From Oscillospiraceae bacterium (GTDB lineage Bacteria; Bacillota; Clostridia; Oscillospirales; Acutalibacteraceae): a stretch of DNA of 64,000 bases. The notes under the pieces are model-generated. The model did not search any database, was not told the DNA's origin, and worked only from the letters and a program-made list of their open reading frames with translations. Shown here piece after piece: positions 23,493 through 32,159 of this stretch. Within the stretch, counting starts at the first letter, position 1. Each line of letters opens with the position of its first letter. The position numbers and the translations under genes were made by a program. The DNA lies in contig SVPE01000005.1 in the NCBI GenBank assembly GCA_015066015.1, forward strand, positions 1-64,000, in the 5' to 3' direction.

Positions 23493-25901
23493 ATGAATTA
23501 TGCACTTTCCAGGAAACAGGCAAAGGATTTAATCACCGGAAAGCTTTCCCATTATTTCGGTGTAAATCCCGAAGAAGCTACAAATGAACAATACTATAAA
23601 AGTGTTGCAATGATCGTAAAAGATCTTATGCACGACGGCCTTCGCGAATTCAGAGAAGATGCTGATAAAGCTGCTGACTCAAAGAAGATTTACTACCTCA
23701 GCATGGAATTCCTCATGGGTCGTTCACTTAAAAACAATCTTTATAATCTTAATCTTACAAGCACATTTTCCGCCGCACTCAAGGATATGGGCATAAAGCT
23801 CGAAAAGCTTTATGACTGTGAACCTGATGCGGGTCTCGGCAACGGCGGTCTCGGTAGACTTGCCGCCTGCTACCTTGACGGACTTGCAACTCAGGGCTTT
23901 TACGGTATGGGCTACAGCATTCTTTATGAGGCCGGTATTTTCAAGCAGAAGCTTGTTGACGGTTGGCAAACAGAGCTTCCCGACTTCTGGCTTCCCGGCG
24001 GCGAAGTATGGCTCAGAGCAAAGGAAAAGGACACCGTAGAGGTTCGCTTCGGCGGTGAAATAATTGACAAATGGGACAATCACTACCATAGCGTAGAACA
24101 CATCAACGCCCAGACAATTATGGCTGTTCCCTACGACATGTATGTCAGCGGCAAGGACGGCAGAGGCATTTCAGTTCTCCGTCTGTGGAAGAGCGTTGCA
24201 CCCTCTCTTGATATGAAGCTTTTTGACCAGGGCCAGCATCTCAAGGCAGTTGAGCAACAGGCAAATGCTGAAATCATCAGCAAAATTCTTTACCCCTCAG
24301 ACAACCACTACGAAGGAAAGTGTCTGCGTCTCAAGCAGCAGTATTTCCTCGTATCTGCTTCAATTCAGGATATCGTTGCAAGACATCTTCGCCACGAACC
24401 TTCAATGGAAAACTTCGCAGAGAAGAACGCCATTCACATCAACGATACCCATCCCACACTTTCAATCCCCGAGCTCATGCGTATTCTTCTTGACGAATGC
24501 GGTTACGGCTGGGACGAAGCCTGGGCAATCGTTACAAAGGCCACAGCATATACAAACCACACTGTTATGAAGGAAGCTCTCGAGTGCTGGTCAGAAGATC
24601 TCTTCAAAAGCTTTCTTCCCAGAATTTATACAATCGTAAAGGAAATCGACAACCGTTACCGTGCACACATCTGGGAGCAGACCCACGATGCAGGCAAGGT
24701 TGAAGAAATGGCTGTTATTTCCGGCGGCATTATCAGAATGGCTAACCTTTGCGTTGCAACCTGTCACAGCGTAAACGGCGTTTCAGCTCTTCACTCACAG
24801 ATTCTTAAGGACAGTCTCTTCAACAGCTACTACAAGCTTACTCCCGACAAGTTCAAAAACGTAACAAACGGTATTGCCCACAGACGCTGGCTCTGTCAGG
24901 CTAACCCCGAGCTCACTTCTTATCTTACAGAGCTTATAGGTGACGGCTTCATCTATAACGGTGACGAGCTTGCAAAGCTCCGCGATTTTGCAAATGACAA
25001 AAAGGTACTTAAGAAAATCGGCGACATCAAATACAACAACAAAAAAGCCTTTGCCGCTCACGTAAAAAAGACAATGGGAATCGAGCTCAATCCCGATTCA
25101 ATCTTTGACGTTCAGGTAAAAAGACTTCACGAATATAAACGCCAGCATCTCAACGCATTTCAGATCATTGCAAGATACCTTGAAATCAAGGACAATCCCG
25201 ACGGCGACTATGTTCCTCACACATATATTTTCGGTGCAAAGGCTGCATCAGGCTACTTTATGGCAAAGAAAATCATTCAGATGATCTGCTCACTCGCAAA
25301 CGTTATCAACAATGACCCCGATATGCGCGGCAGACTCAAGGTAGTTTTCCTTGAAGACTATAACGTAACAATGGCTGAAAAGCTTATGCCCGCTGCTGAC
25401 ATCAGTGAACAGATTTCCCTTGCAGGTACAGAAGCAAGCGGTACCGGAAATATGAAGCTTATGATCAACGGTGCTCTCACTCTCGGCACACTCGACGGTG
25501 CCAACGTTGAAATCAACGAAGCAGTTACCGATGATAATATGTTCCTCTTCGGCATGAAGACTCCTGAGGTTAACGAGCTTAAGCGCAGCAACTATCAACC
25601 CATCAATTACTATAACAACAATGCTGAGCTCCGCAGAGTCATTGAATTCATCCAGAAAGGCTTTGACGGAAAGCAGTTCCCCGAAATCGGCAACACAATC
25701 ATTTATCACGACCCCTACATGGTACTTGCTGACTTTGCCGATTACAGAAGAGCACAGAAGAAGATTGACGAAGTATGGCGCGACAGAGATAAGTGGAATA
25801 AAATGTCCCTTCTTAATACTGCAGGTGCAGGCCGTTTCGCAACAGACAGAGCAATCCTCGACTATGCAAGAGACATCTGGCACACACAGCCCGTAAGATA
25901 A
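23493..25901 (+). CDS. glgP: Glycogen/starch phosphorylase
   Basis: 802 aa, full length for GT35 enzymes. It cleaves alpha-1,4-glucans with phosphate to glucose 1-phosphate in the cytoplasm. PLP is bound by K655 in EASGTGNMKLMINGALTLGT, and the glucan and phosphate sites are seen in GNGGLGRLAACYLDGLA, TLDGANVEI and the VKRLHEYKRQ segment. Start ATG 23493 has GGAGG 7 bases upstream; an upstream ATG in frame has none. It is monocistronic with its own promoter and a strong terminator. Its presence implies storage or use of glycogen-like glucan. Confidence 0.97.
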   Translation: MNYALSRKQAKDLITGKLSHYFGVNPEEATNEQYYKSVAMIVKDLMHDGLREFREDADKAADSKKIYYLSMEFLMGRSLKNNLYNLNLTSTFSAALKDMGIKLEKLYDCEPDAGLGNGGLGRLAACYLDGLATQGFYGMGYSILYEAGIFKQKLVDGWQTELPDFWLPGGEVWLRAKEKDTVEVRFGGEIIDKWDNHYHSVEHINAQTIMAVPYDMYVSGKDGRGISVLRLWKSVAPSLDMKLFDQGQHLKAVEQQANAEIISKILYPSDNHYEGKCLRLKQQYFLVSASIQDIVARHLRHEPSMENFAEKNAIHINDTHPTLSIPELMRILLDECGYGWDEAWAIVTKATAYTNHTVMKEALECWSEDLFKSFLPRIYTIVKEIDNRYRAHIWEQTHDAGKVEEMAVISGGIIRMANLCVATCHSVNGVSALHSQILKDSLFNSYYKLTPDKFKNVTNGIAHRRWLCQANPELTSYLTELIGDGFIYNGDELAKLRDFANDKKVLKKIGDIKYNNKKAFAAHVKKTMGIELNPDSIFDVQVKRLHEYKRQHLNAFQIIARYLEIKDNPDGDYVPHTYIFGAKAASGYFMAKKIIQMICSLANVINNDPDMRGRLKVVFLEDYNVTMAEKLMPAADISEQISLAGTEASGTGNMKLMINGALTLGTLDGANVEINEAVTDDNMFLFGMKTPEVNELKRSNYQPINYYNNNAELRRVIEFIQKGFDGKQFPEIGNTIIYHDPYMVLADFADYRRAQKKIDEVWRDRDKWNKMSLLNTAGAGRFATDRAILDYARDIWHTQPVR

Positions 25902-25907
25902 CACAAA

Positions 25908-25945
25908 AACACCGCCGTGAGACTAACCTCCCGGCGGTGTTTTTT
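25908..25945. terminator. Bidirectional terminator
   Basis: A 10-bp stem AACACCGCCG/CGGCGGTGTT (25908-25917 with 25932-25941) with a T-run; it separates glgP from the convergent uptake operon. Confidence 0.8.
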
Positions 25946-25951
25946 ATAGCG

Positions 25952-26701
25952 TCACGCTGTCGTGCTCTCAATTTTTCCGAGTATCAGCTTTTTGTAGCTT
26001 ATAAACCCGTCATCGGTAACCTCACCGATATTTCTCGGCTTAGGCAAATCAATTTTTATCTCATCAGTGATTCTTCCCGGCACTCCCGAAAGAATGTAAA
26101 CCCTGTCGGAAAGAAGAATCGCTTCATCGATATCATGGGTGATAAGCACTGTTGACAGACCTATCTCCTTTATGATATTGAGATACCAGCTATGCATTGC
26201 ACTTTTCGTTATCGTATCAAGGGCGCTGAAAGGCTCATCAAGAAGCACAACGTCATTTCCCGTAAGATAGGTGCGCATAAGTGCCGCACGCTGTCTCATA
26301 CCGCCGGAAAGCTCAGAGGGATACTTCTTTTCGCAATTTTCCAGACCGAAAAGGCTGAAATACCCACCGGCTTTTTTTCTCGCCTCTTTTTTCTTTTCTC
26401 CCTTCATCACAAGCGGAAGAGACACATTGTCGATAACAGTATAATGAGGCAGAAGCAAATCCTTCTGCAGCATATAGCTGACCTTGCCCGTCTTTCCTGT
26501 TATATCCTCACCGTCAAGGTAAACCTTACCCTCATCAACCGGTCTGAGTCCTGCAACAGCATTGAAAAATGTTGTTTTTCCACAGCCGCTTGCACCGAGA
26601 ATTGAAACAATTTCTCCCTTTTCAAGGCTGAGATTTATATTTTCAATTACAGGTTCATTATCATAGGTTACGGTAACATTTTCCGCTTTTAGCTTAAGCA
26701 T
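25952..26701 (-). CDS. ABC transporter ATPase of the thiamine-precursor operon
   Basis: 249 aa, a nitrate/sulfonate/taurine-type ATPase: Walker A GASGCGKTT (residue 35), Q-loop YMLQKDLLLPHYT, signature LSGGMRQRAA, Walker B VVLLDEPFSALD and switch H in ITHDIDEA. It powers the importer formed with the two genes upstream. ATG follows AAAGGA and starts 4 bp after the substrate-binding gene. The TPP riboswitch at the head of the operon points to thiamine or its pyrimidine precursor as cargo (ThiZ-like role). Confidence 0.9.
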   Translation of the reverse strand: MLKLKAENVTVTYDNEPVIENINLSLEKGEIVSILGASGCGKTTFFNAVAGLRPVDEGKVYLDGEDITGKTGKVSYMLQKDLLLPHYTVIDNVSLPLVMKGEKKKEARKKAGGYFSLFGLENCEKKYPSELSGGMRQRAALMRTYLTGNDVVLLDEPFSALDTITKSAMHSWYLNIIKEIGLSTVLITHDIDEAILLSDRVYILSGVPGRITDEIKIDLPKPRNIGEVTDDGFISYKKLILGKIESTTA

Positions 26702-26705
26702 TGAA

Positions 26706-27710
26706 TCAATCCTTTAAAAATTCATTTGTAAAGCCGAAGTTTTCGGGAATTTCATTTTCAATAAGACCTTCACTGTAAACCCAACTGTAATACGCGTTCC
26801 ATCTGTCAGCGTCAAATACACCCCAACTTTCAGCGTCGTCGATGTATTTTTCACTTATCCACTTCTGGCTTGCAGTTACAAAATCAAGTGAATCGTTAAG
26901 TGAGCCTGTAGTGTCACCCTCAACAAGGATTTTTGCCGCTTCTTCCGGATTTGTTACAGCGTATTCGTAGCCCTTTTTGGTTGCACTGAGAAAAGCCTTT
27001 GCAGTTTCGGTATTTTCACTAAGAAAAGCATTGTTTGCAACAATTACGGGAGTATAATAGTCAAAGACCTTGTCAATATCAGTAAAGGCAAAATAATCGA
27101 AATCAAGCCCTGCCTTTTCACAGGCAACACCTGCCCATGCATAATAAATCCATATTGCATCGGTATCATTATTTCTGAGCGCTTCAGCTTCATTTGTCAC
27201 AACATTGGGAATCAGCTGAAGCTTGCTGAAATCGGCGCCTTCCTTTTCCATAACATATTTCACTGTTGCCTGCTCAATTGGCCAGTCCCAAGTGGAATAG
27301 CGTTTGCCTTCAAGCCCCTTCGGAGAGGTAATGCCTTCACCCTTGCGGGAAATTATACCTGAAGTATTATGCTGTAAAATTGCAGCAACGCTTGTTATTT
27401 CAGGGGGATTTTCAGTTGAAAATAAATCGGCAAGTGTATCCTGGAAGGAAATGCCGAACTGTGCCTGACCTGACGCCGTCATCAGCTCTGCACCGTTTTC
27501 GGGAGGCTGAACGATTGAAACCTTGATTCCTGCTTCCTCATAATAACCGAGCTTATCGGCAACAAAAAAGCCTGTGTGGTTGGTGTTGGGTGTCCAGTCA
27601 AGGCAAATTGTAATTTCAGTAAGTCCGTCACCGTCCTTTTCTGCATTGCCACAAGCAGAAAAAGTAAAAAGAAGTGCGAGTGAAAGAATTAAGCAGATTA
27701 TTTTTTTCAT
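26706..27710 (-). CDS. Substrate-binding lipoprotein, NMT1/THI5-like (ThiY-like)
   Basis: 334 aa lipoprotein with lipobox FSAC (C20). The NMT1/THI5-type fold begins with LDWTPNTNHTGFFVADKLGY (residue 38), followed by STWDWPIEQATVKYV and DAIWIYYAWAGVA. Relatives bind hydroxymethylpyrimidine or formylaminopyrimidine, the salvage forms of the thiamine pyrimidine. Placement in a TPP-riboswitch operon supports this. The ligand identity is inference. Confidence 0.88.
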   Translation of the reverse strand: MKKIICLILSLALLFTFSACGNAEKDGDGLTEITICLDWTPNTNHTGFFVADKLGYYEEAGIKVSIVQPPENGAELMTASGQAQFGISFQDTLADLFSTENPPEITSVAAILQHNTSGIISRKGEGITSPKGLEGKRYSTWDWPIEQATVKYVMEKEGADFSKLQLIPNVVTNEAEALRNNDTDAIWIYYAWAGVACEKAGLDFDYFAFTDIDKVFDYYTPVIVANNAFLSENTETAKAFLSATKKGYEYAVTNPEEAAKILVEGDTTGSLNDSLDFVTASQKWISEKYIDDAESWGVFDADRWNAYYSWVYSEGLIENEIPENFGFTNEFLKD

Positions 27711-27725
27711 TTTAAAACCTCTTTC

Positions 27726-28502
27726 TTAAGAACGTTTTTTATAACGCAGAACGTAATTTCTCATCACATTTATAAATGCCATAAGCAAAAGAGAAAGAGC
27801 TGAAATCAGTATAATAACGGCAAACATCTTGTCAAAGGCGTATGCCTTTTTTACCCTTGTCATATATACACCGAGCCCCTCAAAGCCACCGAGCCATTCG
27901 GAAATCACTGCACCTACAACGCTGTAGGAAGCAGACACCTTAAGTCCTGAAAAAAACTGCTCTGCCGCTGCAGGAAGCTTCACGTGGCGAAAAACCTGAA
28001 ATCTGTTTCCTCCCATGGAGCGCACAAGATTGATCTCGTCTCTGTCGGCACTTTTAAAGCCGTCAAGAAGGGAAACCGTAACCGGAAAAAAGGTAGTCAA
28101 TACAACAAGAGTGATCTTAGGGGCCATTGAAAATCCCATCCACAGAACAAGAAGCGGAGCGATTGCAATTGTGGGGATGGTCTGGCTTATTACGAGAAGG
28201 GGATAGAATGCCTTATAAAGAAAATCGAATCTGTCCATTAAAACCGCAATAATAAAACCGATTGCAGTACCCGTGATAAGGCCGTAAAGAGCCTCCTGCA
28301 CCGTCACAACAGCGTGAGTGAAAAGAATCTCAACATCTGAAAAGAAAGCCTTCACAACCTCAAAAGGTGACGGAAGCATATAGGCAGGAACAATTTCTCC
28401 TTCGCTTAAGACAAGCCACAGTAAAATAACTGCAATAACAGAAATAACCGGAGCCAGCTTATTTGTGATGTTTTGAAACTTTTTTGTCAATGGTAAGTAC
28501 AC
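27726..28502 (-). CDS. ABC transporter permease (ThiX-like)
   Basis: 258 aa, six predicted transmembrane helices of the SsuC/TauC type, with the EAA loop DEINLVRSMGGNRFQVFRHV followed by LPAAAEQFFSG near residue 165. The frame opens with GTG at 28502, overlapping the thiamine-binding gene by 44 bp. A TTG four codons later is a possible alternative; neither has an ideal ribosome binding site, so translational coupling is likely. It forms the channel of the thiamine-precursor importer. Confidence 0.85.
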   Translation of the reverse strand: MYLPLTKKFQNITNKLAPVISVIAVILLWLVLSEGEIVPAYMLPSPFEVVKAFFSDVEILFTHAVVTVQEALYGLITGTAIGFIIAVLMDRFDFLYKAFYPLLVISQTIPTIAIAPLLVLWMGFSMAPKITLVVLTTFFPVTVSLLDGFKSADRDEINLVRSMGGNRFQVFRHVKLPAAAEQFFSGLKVSASYSVVGAVISEWLGGFEGLGVYMTRVKKAYAFDKMFAVIILISALSLLLMAFINVMRNYVLRYKKRS

Positions 28503-28758
28503 CGCCTTCCGGCTTAAAACAGATCTTCACATAAGCAGAAACTGCTTTACAACCTGCATTTACTGCGACCTTCTGACAGTTTTTCACAATCTCCATAAGG
28601 TCGTCATAGCTGTCTCCCTCAATTGTTGTTTCAAAAGGTCCTACATAATAGTTATAGCCTGTAGAAGCTATATATGCGATTACCTCGTCAACAATACGGA
28701 TAAGCTCTTCGTCGTCATGCACATCGGGTAAAACCTGAATTGCTACACTTGCGTTCAT
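28459..28758 (-). CDS. MTH1187/YqgV-family thiamine-binding protein
   Basis: 99 aa. ATG 28758 follows AAGGAG; it is the first gene after the TPP riboswitch. The sequence has the family pattern: VAIQVLPDVHDDEEL at the start, YYVGPFETTIEGDSYDDLM in the middle and AVSAYVKICFKPEG near the end. Members form small ferredoxin-like oligomers that bind thiamine or thiamine-like ligands in the cytoplasm. Here it probably hands on or buffers the imported pyrimidine or thiamine. Confidence 0.9.
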   Translation of the reverse strand: MNASVAIQVLPDVHDDEELIRIVDEVIAYIASTGYNYYVGPFETTIEGDSYDDLMEIVKNCQKVAVNAGCKAVSAYVKICFKPEGGVLTIDKKVSKHHK

Positions 28759-28835
28759 AAAAAACACTCCTTTATGATATTTCAACATATCAATACAACC
28801 TTTGGAGATTTCGTGAGTTTCTTTTCAGCGCGCAT

Positions 28836-28870
28836 AAAAAGAAAAATCCACCCCTTGATACTACGGGTGG
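28836..28870 (-). terminator. Riboswitch expression-platform terminator
   Basis: CCACCC/GGGTGG stem (28848-28853 with 28865-28870) followed on the minus strand by a T-rich run (ATTTTTCTTTTT), directly after the TPP aptamer. Confidence 0.8.
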
Positions 28871-28875
28871 AAAAG

Positions 28876-28956
28876 CTCATTACTTAGCCTACGTCGGTAT
28901 TATCCGAATCAGGTTATGGGTATAATCTCAGCCGAAAAATTCAGCACCCCCAGTAA
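28876..28956 (-). promoter_or_regulatory. TPP riboswitch (THI element)
   Basis: The minus strand carries the conserved aptamer parts in order: GGGGTGC, CTGAGAT, ACCC, ACCTGAT and GGATAATACC, closing with AGTA against TACT. With the terminator behind it, it should switch the thiamine-uptake operon off when TPP is plentiful. Confidence 0.95.
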
Positions 28957-28974
28957 TATTCATATGTCGGTTGT

Positions 28975-29004
28975 ATTATAGCACCGTGAAAAGGATTTTG
29001 TCAA
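28975..29004 (-). promoter_or_regulatory. Promoter of the TPP-riboswitch operon
   Basis: Minus-strand TTGACA (29004-28999), 18 bp, TATAAT (28980-28975), both hexamers perfect. Confidence 0.85.
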
Positions 29005-29061
29005 GTGGTGAAATAATATCAGTCGGCAGTAAATTGCCTGAATTTCACACTCCGTATTCTC

Positions 29062-29090
29062 TTGATTTCTTCACACTTTCATACTAGAAT
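29062..29090 (+). promoter_or_regulatory. Promoter of the HAD phosphatase gene
   Basis: TTGATT (29062-29067), 17 bp, TAGAAT (29085-29090). Confidence 0.5.
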
Positions 29091-29122
29091 AATATACATA
29101 CCAGAGCAAAGGAATGATAACT

Positions 29123-29770
29123 ATGTATAAAGCAGTAATTTTTGACCTTGACGGCACACTTCTTAATACACTGGGTGACCTTCACGCTGCAGTCAATCAT
29201 GCGCTTCGTTCTTTTTCATTTCCGGAAAGAAGTATTGACGAGGTGCGCAACTTTATCGGCAACGGTGTAGTAAAACTTATGGAAAGATCAACCCCGGAAA
29301 ACACCGATAAAAAAACAAACAGTGATTGTCTTGATGTTTTCAGGGCATACTATCTTATGCATATGCAGGATATGACAGCTCCCTACGAAGGCGTGTGCGA
29401 GCTGATTGAGACACTGCGTGAAAAGGGGATAAAAACAGCCGTTGTATCAAACAAGCTTCATCAGGCAGTTTATGAGCTCTGTCTTGACTTTTTTCCCGGT
29501 CTTATCGATGAAGCAATCGGTGTCAGTGATGAAAGCGAGCGCAAGCCGTCACCCGTAAATGTATATAAAGCCCTTCAGGAGCTCGGCGTATCTGCCGAAG
29601 AATGCATCTACATCGGTGACAGTGAGATTGATGTGCAAACCGCCCACAACGCAGGCATAAAATGCATAGGTGTAACCTGGGGTTACCGCGACCGATGCGA
29701 GCTTGAGAAGGCAGGAGCAGATTTAATAGCTGATACCTGTGACAAAGTTTTATCACTTTTTTTTAATTGA
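29123..29770 (+). CDS. HAD-family phosphatase, phosphoglycolate phosphatase-like
   Basis: 215 aa. HAD motifs: VIFDLDGTLLNT (I), VVSNKLH (II), the lysine in ERKPSP (III) and IGDSEIDVQTAHNAG (IV), with an alpha-helical cap typical of Gph/PpaX. It hydrolyses small phosphorylated metabolites in the cytoplasm, plausibly 2-phosphoglycolate or pyrophosphate. Start ATG 29123 has AAAGGA 9 bases upstream; the ATG three codons earlier sits directly on it. The GH2 promoter begins right behind its stop. Confidence 0.9.
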   Translation: MYKAVIFDLDGTLLNTLGDLHAAVNHALRSFSFPERSIDEVRNFIGNGVVKLMERSTPENTDKKTNSDCLDVFRAYYLMHMQDMTAPYEGVCELIETLREKGIKTAVVSNKLHQAVYELCLDFFPGLIDEAIGVSDESERKPSPVNVYKALQELGVSAEECIYIGDSEIDVQTAHNAGIKCIGVTWGYRDRCELEKAGADLIADTCDKVLSLFFN

Positions 29771-29795
29771 CTTTAAATTTGTTCCAATATATAAT
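29767..29795 (+). promoter_or_regulatory. Promoter of the GH2 gene
   Basis: TTGACT (29767-29772), 17 bp, TATAAT (29790-29795). The -35 overlaps the end of the HAD gene. Confidence 0.75.
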
Positions 29796-29827
29796 AAAAG
29801 GGATAAATTAAAAAAGGAGATACGGAT

Positions 29828-32083
29828 ATGAGAACAATTCTTAACCTTAATAAGAGCTGGCTTTTCAAAAAGCCTTCCGAAGAAGCTGTCGCAGTTGACC
29901 TTCCCCATTCATGGAATGCTGTCGACGGTCAGGACGGCGGCGCAGACTATTTCAGAGGTACCTGCCGCTACACAAAAACCCTTAAGAAATCAGAACTTCC
30001 CGAAAGCGATTGCTATTACCTAGAAATCCGCGGTGCAAACTCCTCTGCCGATGTTTTTGTCGGCGGTGAAAAGCTCGCACACCATGACGGCGGATACAGC
30101 ACCTGGAGAGTTGACATCTCAAAGCATATCGCTGATGAAACATTAATAGAAATTGATGTTGATAACTCTCCAAATGACAGAGTTTATCCACAGATGGCAG
30201 ACTTCACCTTCTACGGCGGTCTTTACCGTGATGTGAACCTTATCTGCGTACCCGAAAGTCACTTTGACCTCGATTATTTCGGCACACCGGGCCTTAAGGT
30301 TACACCTGAAATCAAGGGCAAGGATGCAGAAATCGAAATCGACGCCTATATCACAAACAAAAAGGACGGACAGCTTCTGCGCTATACCATATTCGATGCA
30401 GACGGCGCAGTTGTTGCAACAAAGACAACCGATGACGATGACGAGGAATTTGATATCAAAAATGTGCACCTCTGGCACGGCAGAAAGGATCCTTATCTTT
30501 ATTCTGCAAAGGTTGAGCTTCTTGACGGAGACACCGTTCTTGACGAGGTAAGTGCACGCTTTGGTTGCCGTACCTTTAAGATCGACCCTGAGGAGGGCTT
30601 CTTCCTCAACGGAGAGAAATATCCCCTTCACGGTGTTTCACGTCATCAGGACCGTCTCGGAATCGGTAACGCTCTTCTTCCCGAGCACCACAGAGAGGAT
30701 ATGGAGCTTATCTGCGAAGTAGGTGCAAACACAATCAGACTTGCTCACTATCAGCACGACCAGTATTTCTATGACCTTTGCGATGAAAAGGGTATGGTTA
30801 TCTGGGCAGAAATTCCCTATATCTCACAGCATATGGCTACAGGCCGCGAAAACACTATCTCACAGATGAAGGAGCTTGTCACTCAGAACTACAATCACGC
30901 TTCAATCGTTGTGTGGGGTCTTTCAAATGAAATTACCATGCACGGTGCAGCCGATCCTGATCTTATAGAAAACCATAAGATTCTTAACGATCTGTGCCAT
31001 AAAATGGACAAAACAAGACTTACGACAATTGCCTGTCTTACAATGTGCGATCCCGACAGTGAATATGTGAAAATTCCCGATGTTGTCTCCTACAACCACT
31101 ATTTCGGTTGGTACGGCGGAGAGGCTTCCATGAACGGTCCTTGGTTTGATAAGTTCCATAAGAATCATCCCAACATTCCCATCGGCTGCAGTGAGTACGG
31201 CTGCGAAGCTCTCAACTGGCACACCTCAAAGCCTCAGCAGGGCGACTATACCGAAGAATATCAGGCATACTATCACGAGGAGCTTATCAAGCAGCTTTTC
31301 ACAAGAGAGTACATCTGGTCAACTCATGTATGGAATATGTTCGACTTCGGTGCCGACGCACGTCAGGAGGGCGGCGAAAACGGACAGAATCACAAAGGTC
31401 TTGTCACAATGGACAGAAAATATAAGAAGGATTCATTCTATGCTTACAAAGCATGGCTTTCCGACGAGCCCTTCGTGCATCTCTGCGGCAAGAGATATAT
31501 CGACAGAGTTGAAGATGTTACCAGGGTAACCGTTTACTCAAATCTTCCCGAGGTAGAGCTTTTTGCGAACGGCAAGTCTCTCGGCAAAAAATCAGCCTCA
31601 GACCACTTCTTCTACTTTGATGTACCCAACGAGGGCGAAACAAAGCTCGAAGCCGTTGCAGGCGACTTCAGGGATGAAAGCGTAATAAGAAAAGTAGACG
31701 AAATCAATGAGGAATACGTTTTCAAGGAGAAGGGTGCAATTCTTAACTGGTTTGATATCACCACACCCGAAGGCTACCTCAACATCAACGATAAATTCTC
31801 AACAATCTGCAAGACCTTCAAGGGCAAGCTGACAACCGTTTCCTTCGTGCTTATGCTTCTTAAAAAGTTCAAGGCAACCAAAAAAGGCGACGGTGAAAAT
31901 AAGAAGGAAGGCGGCGGACTTCCCGGCGGTATGAAGCCTTCAAAGGAGCTGCTTCAGATGGCAGGTGCCTTCACGCCTCTCCGTATTGCAAACCTTATCG
32001 GTGCTATGGAGGTTAAATTCACAAAGGAAGAGCTTCTCGCACTCAATGCAAAGCTCAACAAGATAAAGGCTCCTAAGGAGTAA
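29828..32083 (+). CDS. Glycoside hydrolase family 2 enzyme with a C-terminal extension
   Basis: 751 aa. Sugar-binding domain (residues 1-150), immunoglobulin-like domain (about 155-250), TIM barrel (about 255-560) and a further beta domain to about 640. The acid/base is E368 in VVWGLSNEI and the nucleophile E456 in PIGCSEYG. No signal peptide, so it acts on imported oligosaccharides, as beta-galactosidase or beta-glucuronidase. The last 110 residues add a lysine-rich linker and two helices (LLQMAGAFTPLRIANLIGAM, FTKEELLALNAKLN) that are not part of the core enzyme. Own promoter and terminator. Exact substrate unknown. Confidence 0.92.
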   Translation: MRTILNLNKSWLFKKPSEEAVAVDLPHSWNAVDGQDGGADYFRGTCRYTKTLKKSELPESDCYYLEIRGANSSADVFVGGEKLAHHDGGYSTWRVDISKHIADETLIEIDVDNSPNDRVYPQMADFTFYGGLYRDVNLICVPESHFDLDYFGTPGLKVTPEIKGKDAEIEIDAYITNKKDGQLLRYTIFDADGAVVATKTTDDDDEEFDIKNVHLWHGRKDPYLYSAKVELLDGDTVLDEVSARFGCRTFKIDPEEGFFLNGEKYPLHGVSRHQDRLGIGNALLPEHHREDMELICEVGANTIRLAHYQHDQYFYDLCDEKGMVIWAEIPYISQHMATGRENTISQMKELVTQNYNHASIVVWGLSNEITMHGAADPDLIENHKILNDLCHKMDKTRLTTIACLTMCDPDSEYVKIPDVVSYNHYFGWYGGEASMNGPWFDKFHKNHPNIPIGCSEYGCEALNWHTSKPQQGDYTEEYQAYYHEELIKQLFTREYIWSTHVWNMFDFGADARQEGGENGQNHKGLVTMDRKYKKDSFYAYKAWLSDEPFVHLCGKRYIDRVEDVTRVTVYSNLPEVELFANGKSLGKKSASDHFFYFDVPNEGETKLEAVAGDFRDESVIRKVDEINEEYVFKEKGAILNWFDITTPEGYLNINDKFSTICKTFKGKLTTVSFVLMLLKKFKATKKGDGENKKEGGGLPGGMKPSKELLQMAGAFTPLRIANLIGAMEVKFTKEELLALNAKLNKIKAPKE

Positions 32084-32102
32084 TAAGCTATAAAAACAAA
32101 CG

Positions 32103-32134
32103 GGACACGGCTTCGCCGTGTCCTTGCTTTTTTG
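32103..32134 (+). terminator. Terminator of the GH2 gene
   Basis: A 9-bp stem GGACACGGC/GCCGTGTCC (32103-32111 with 32115-32123) with a TTGCTTTTTT tail. It may also stop the convergent exporter operon. Confidence 0.75.
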
Positions 32135-32159
32135 AAATTTTAATTTGTAAAAAGCCCTT

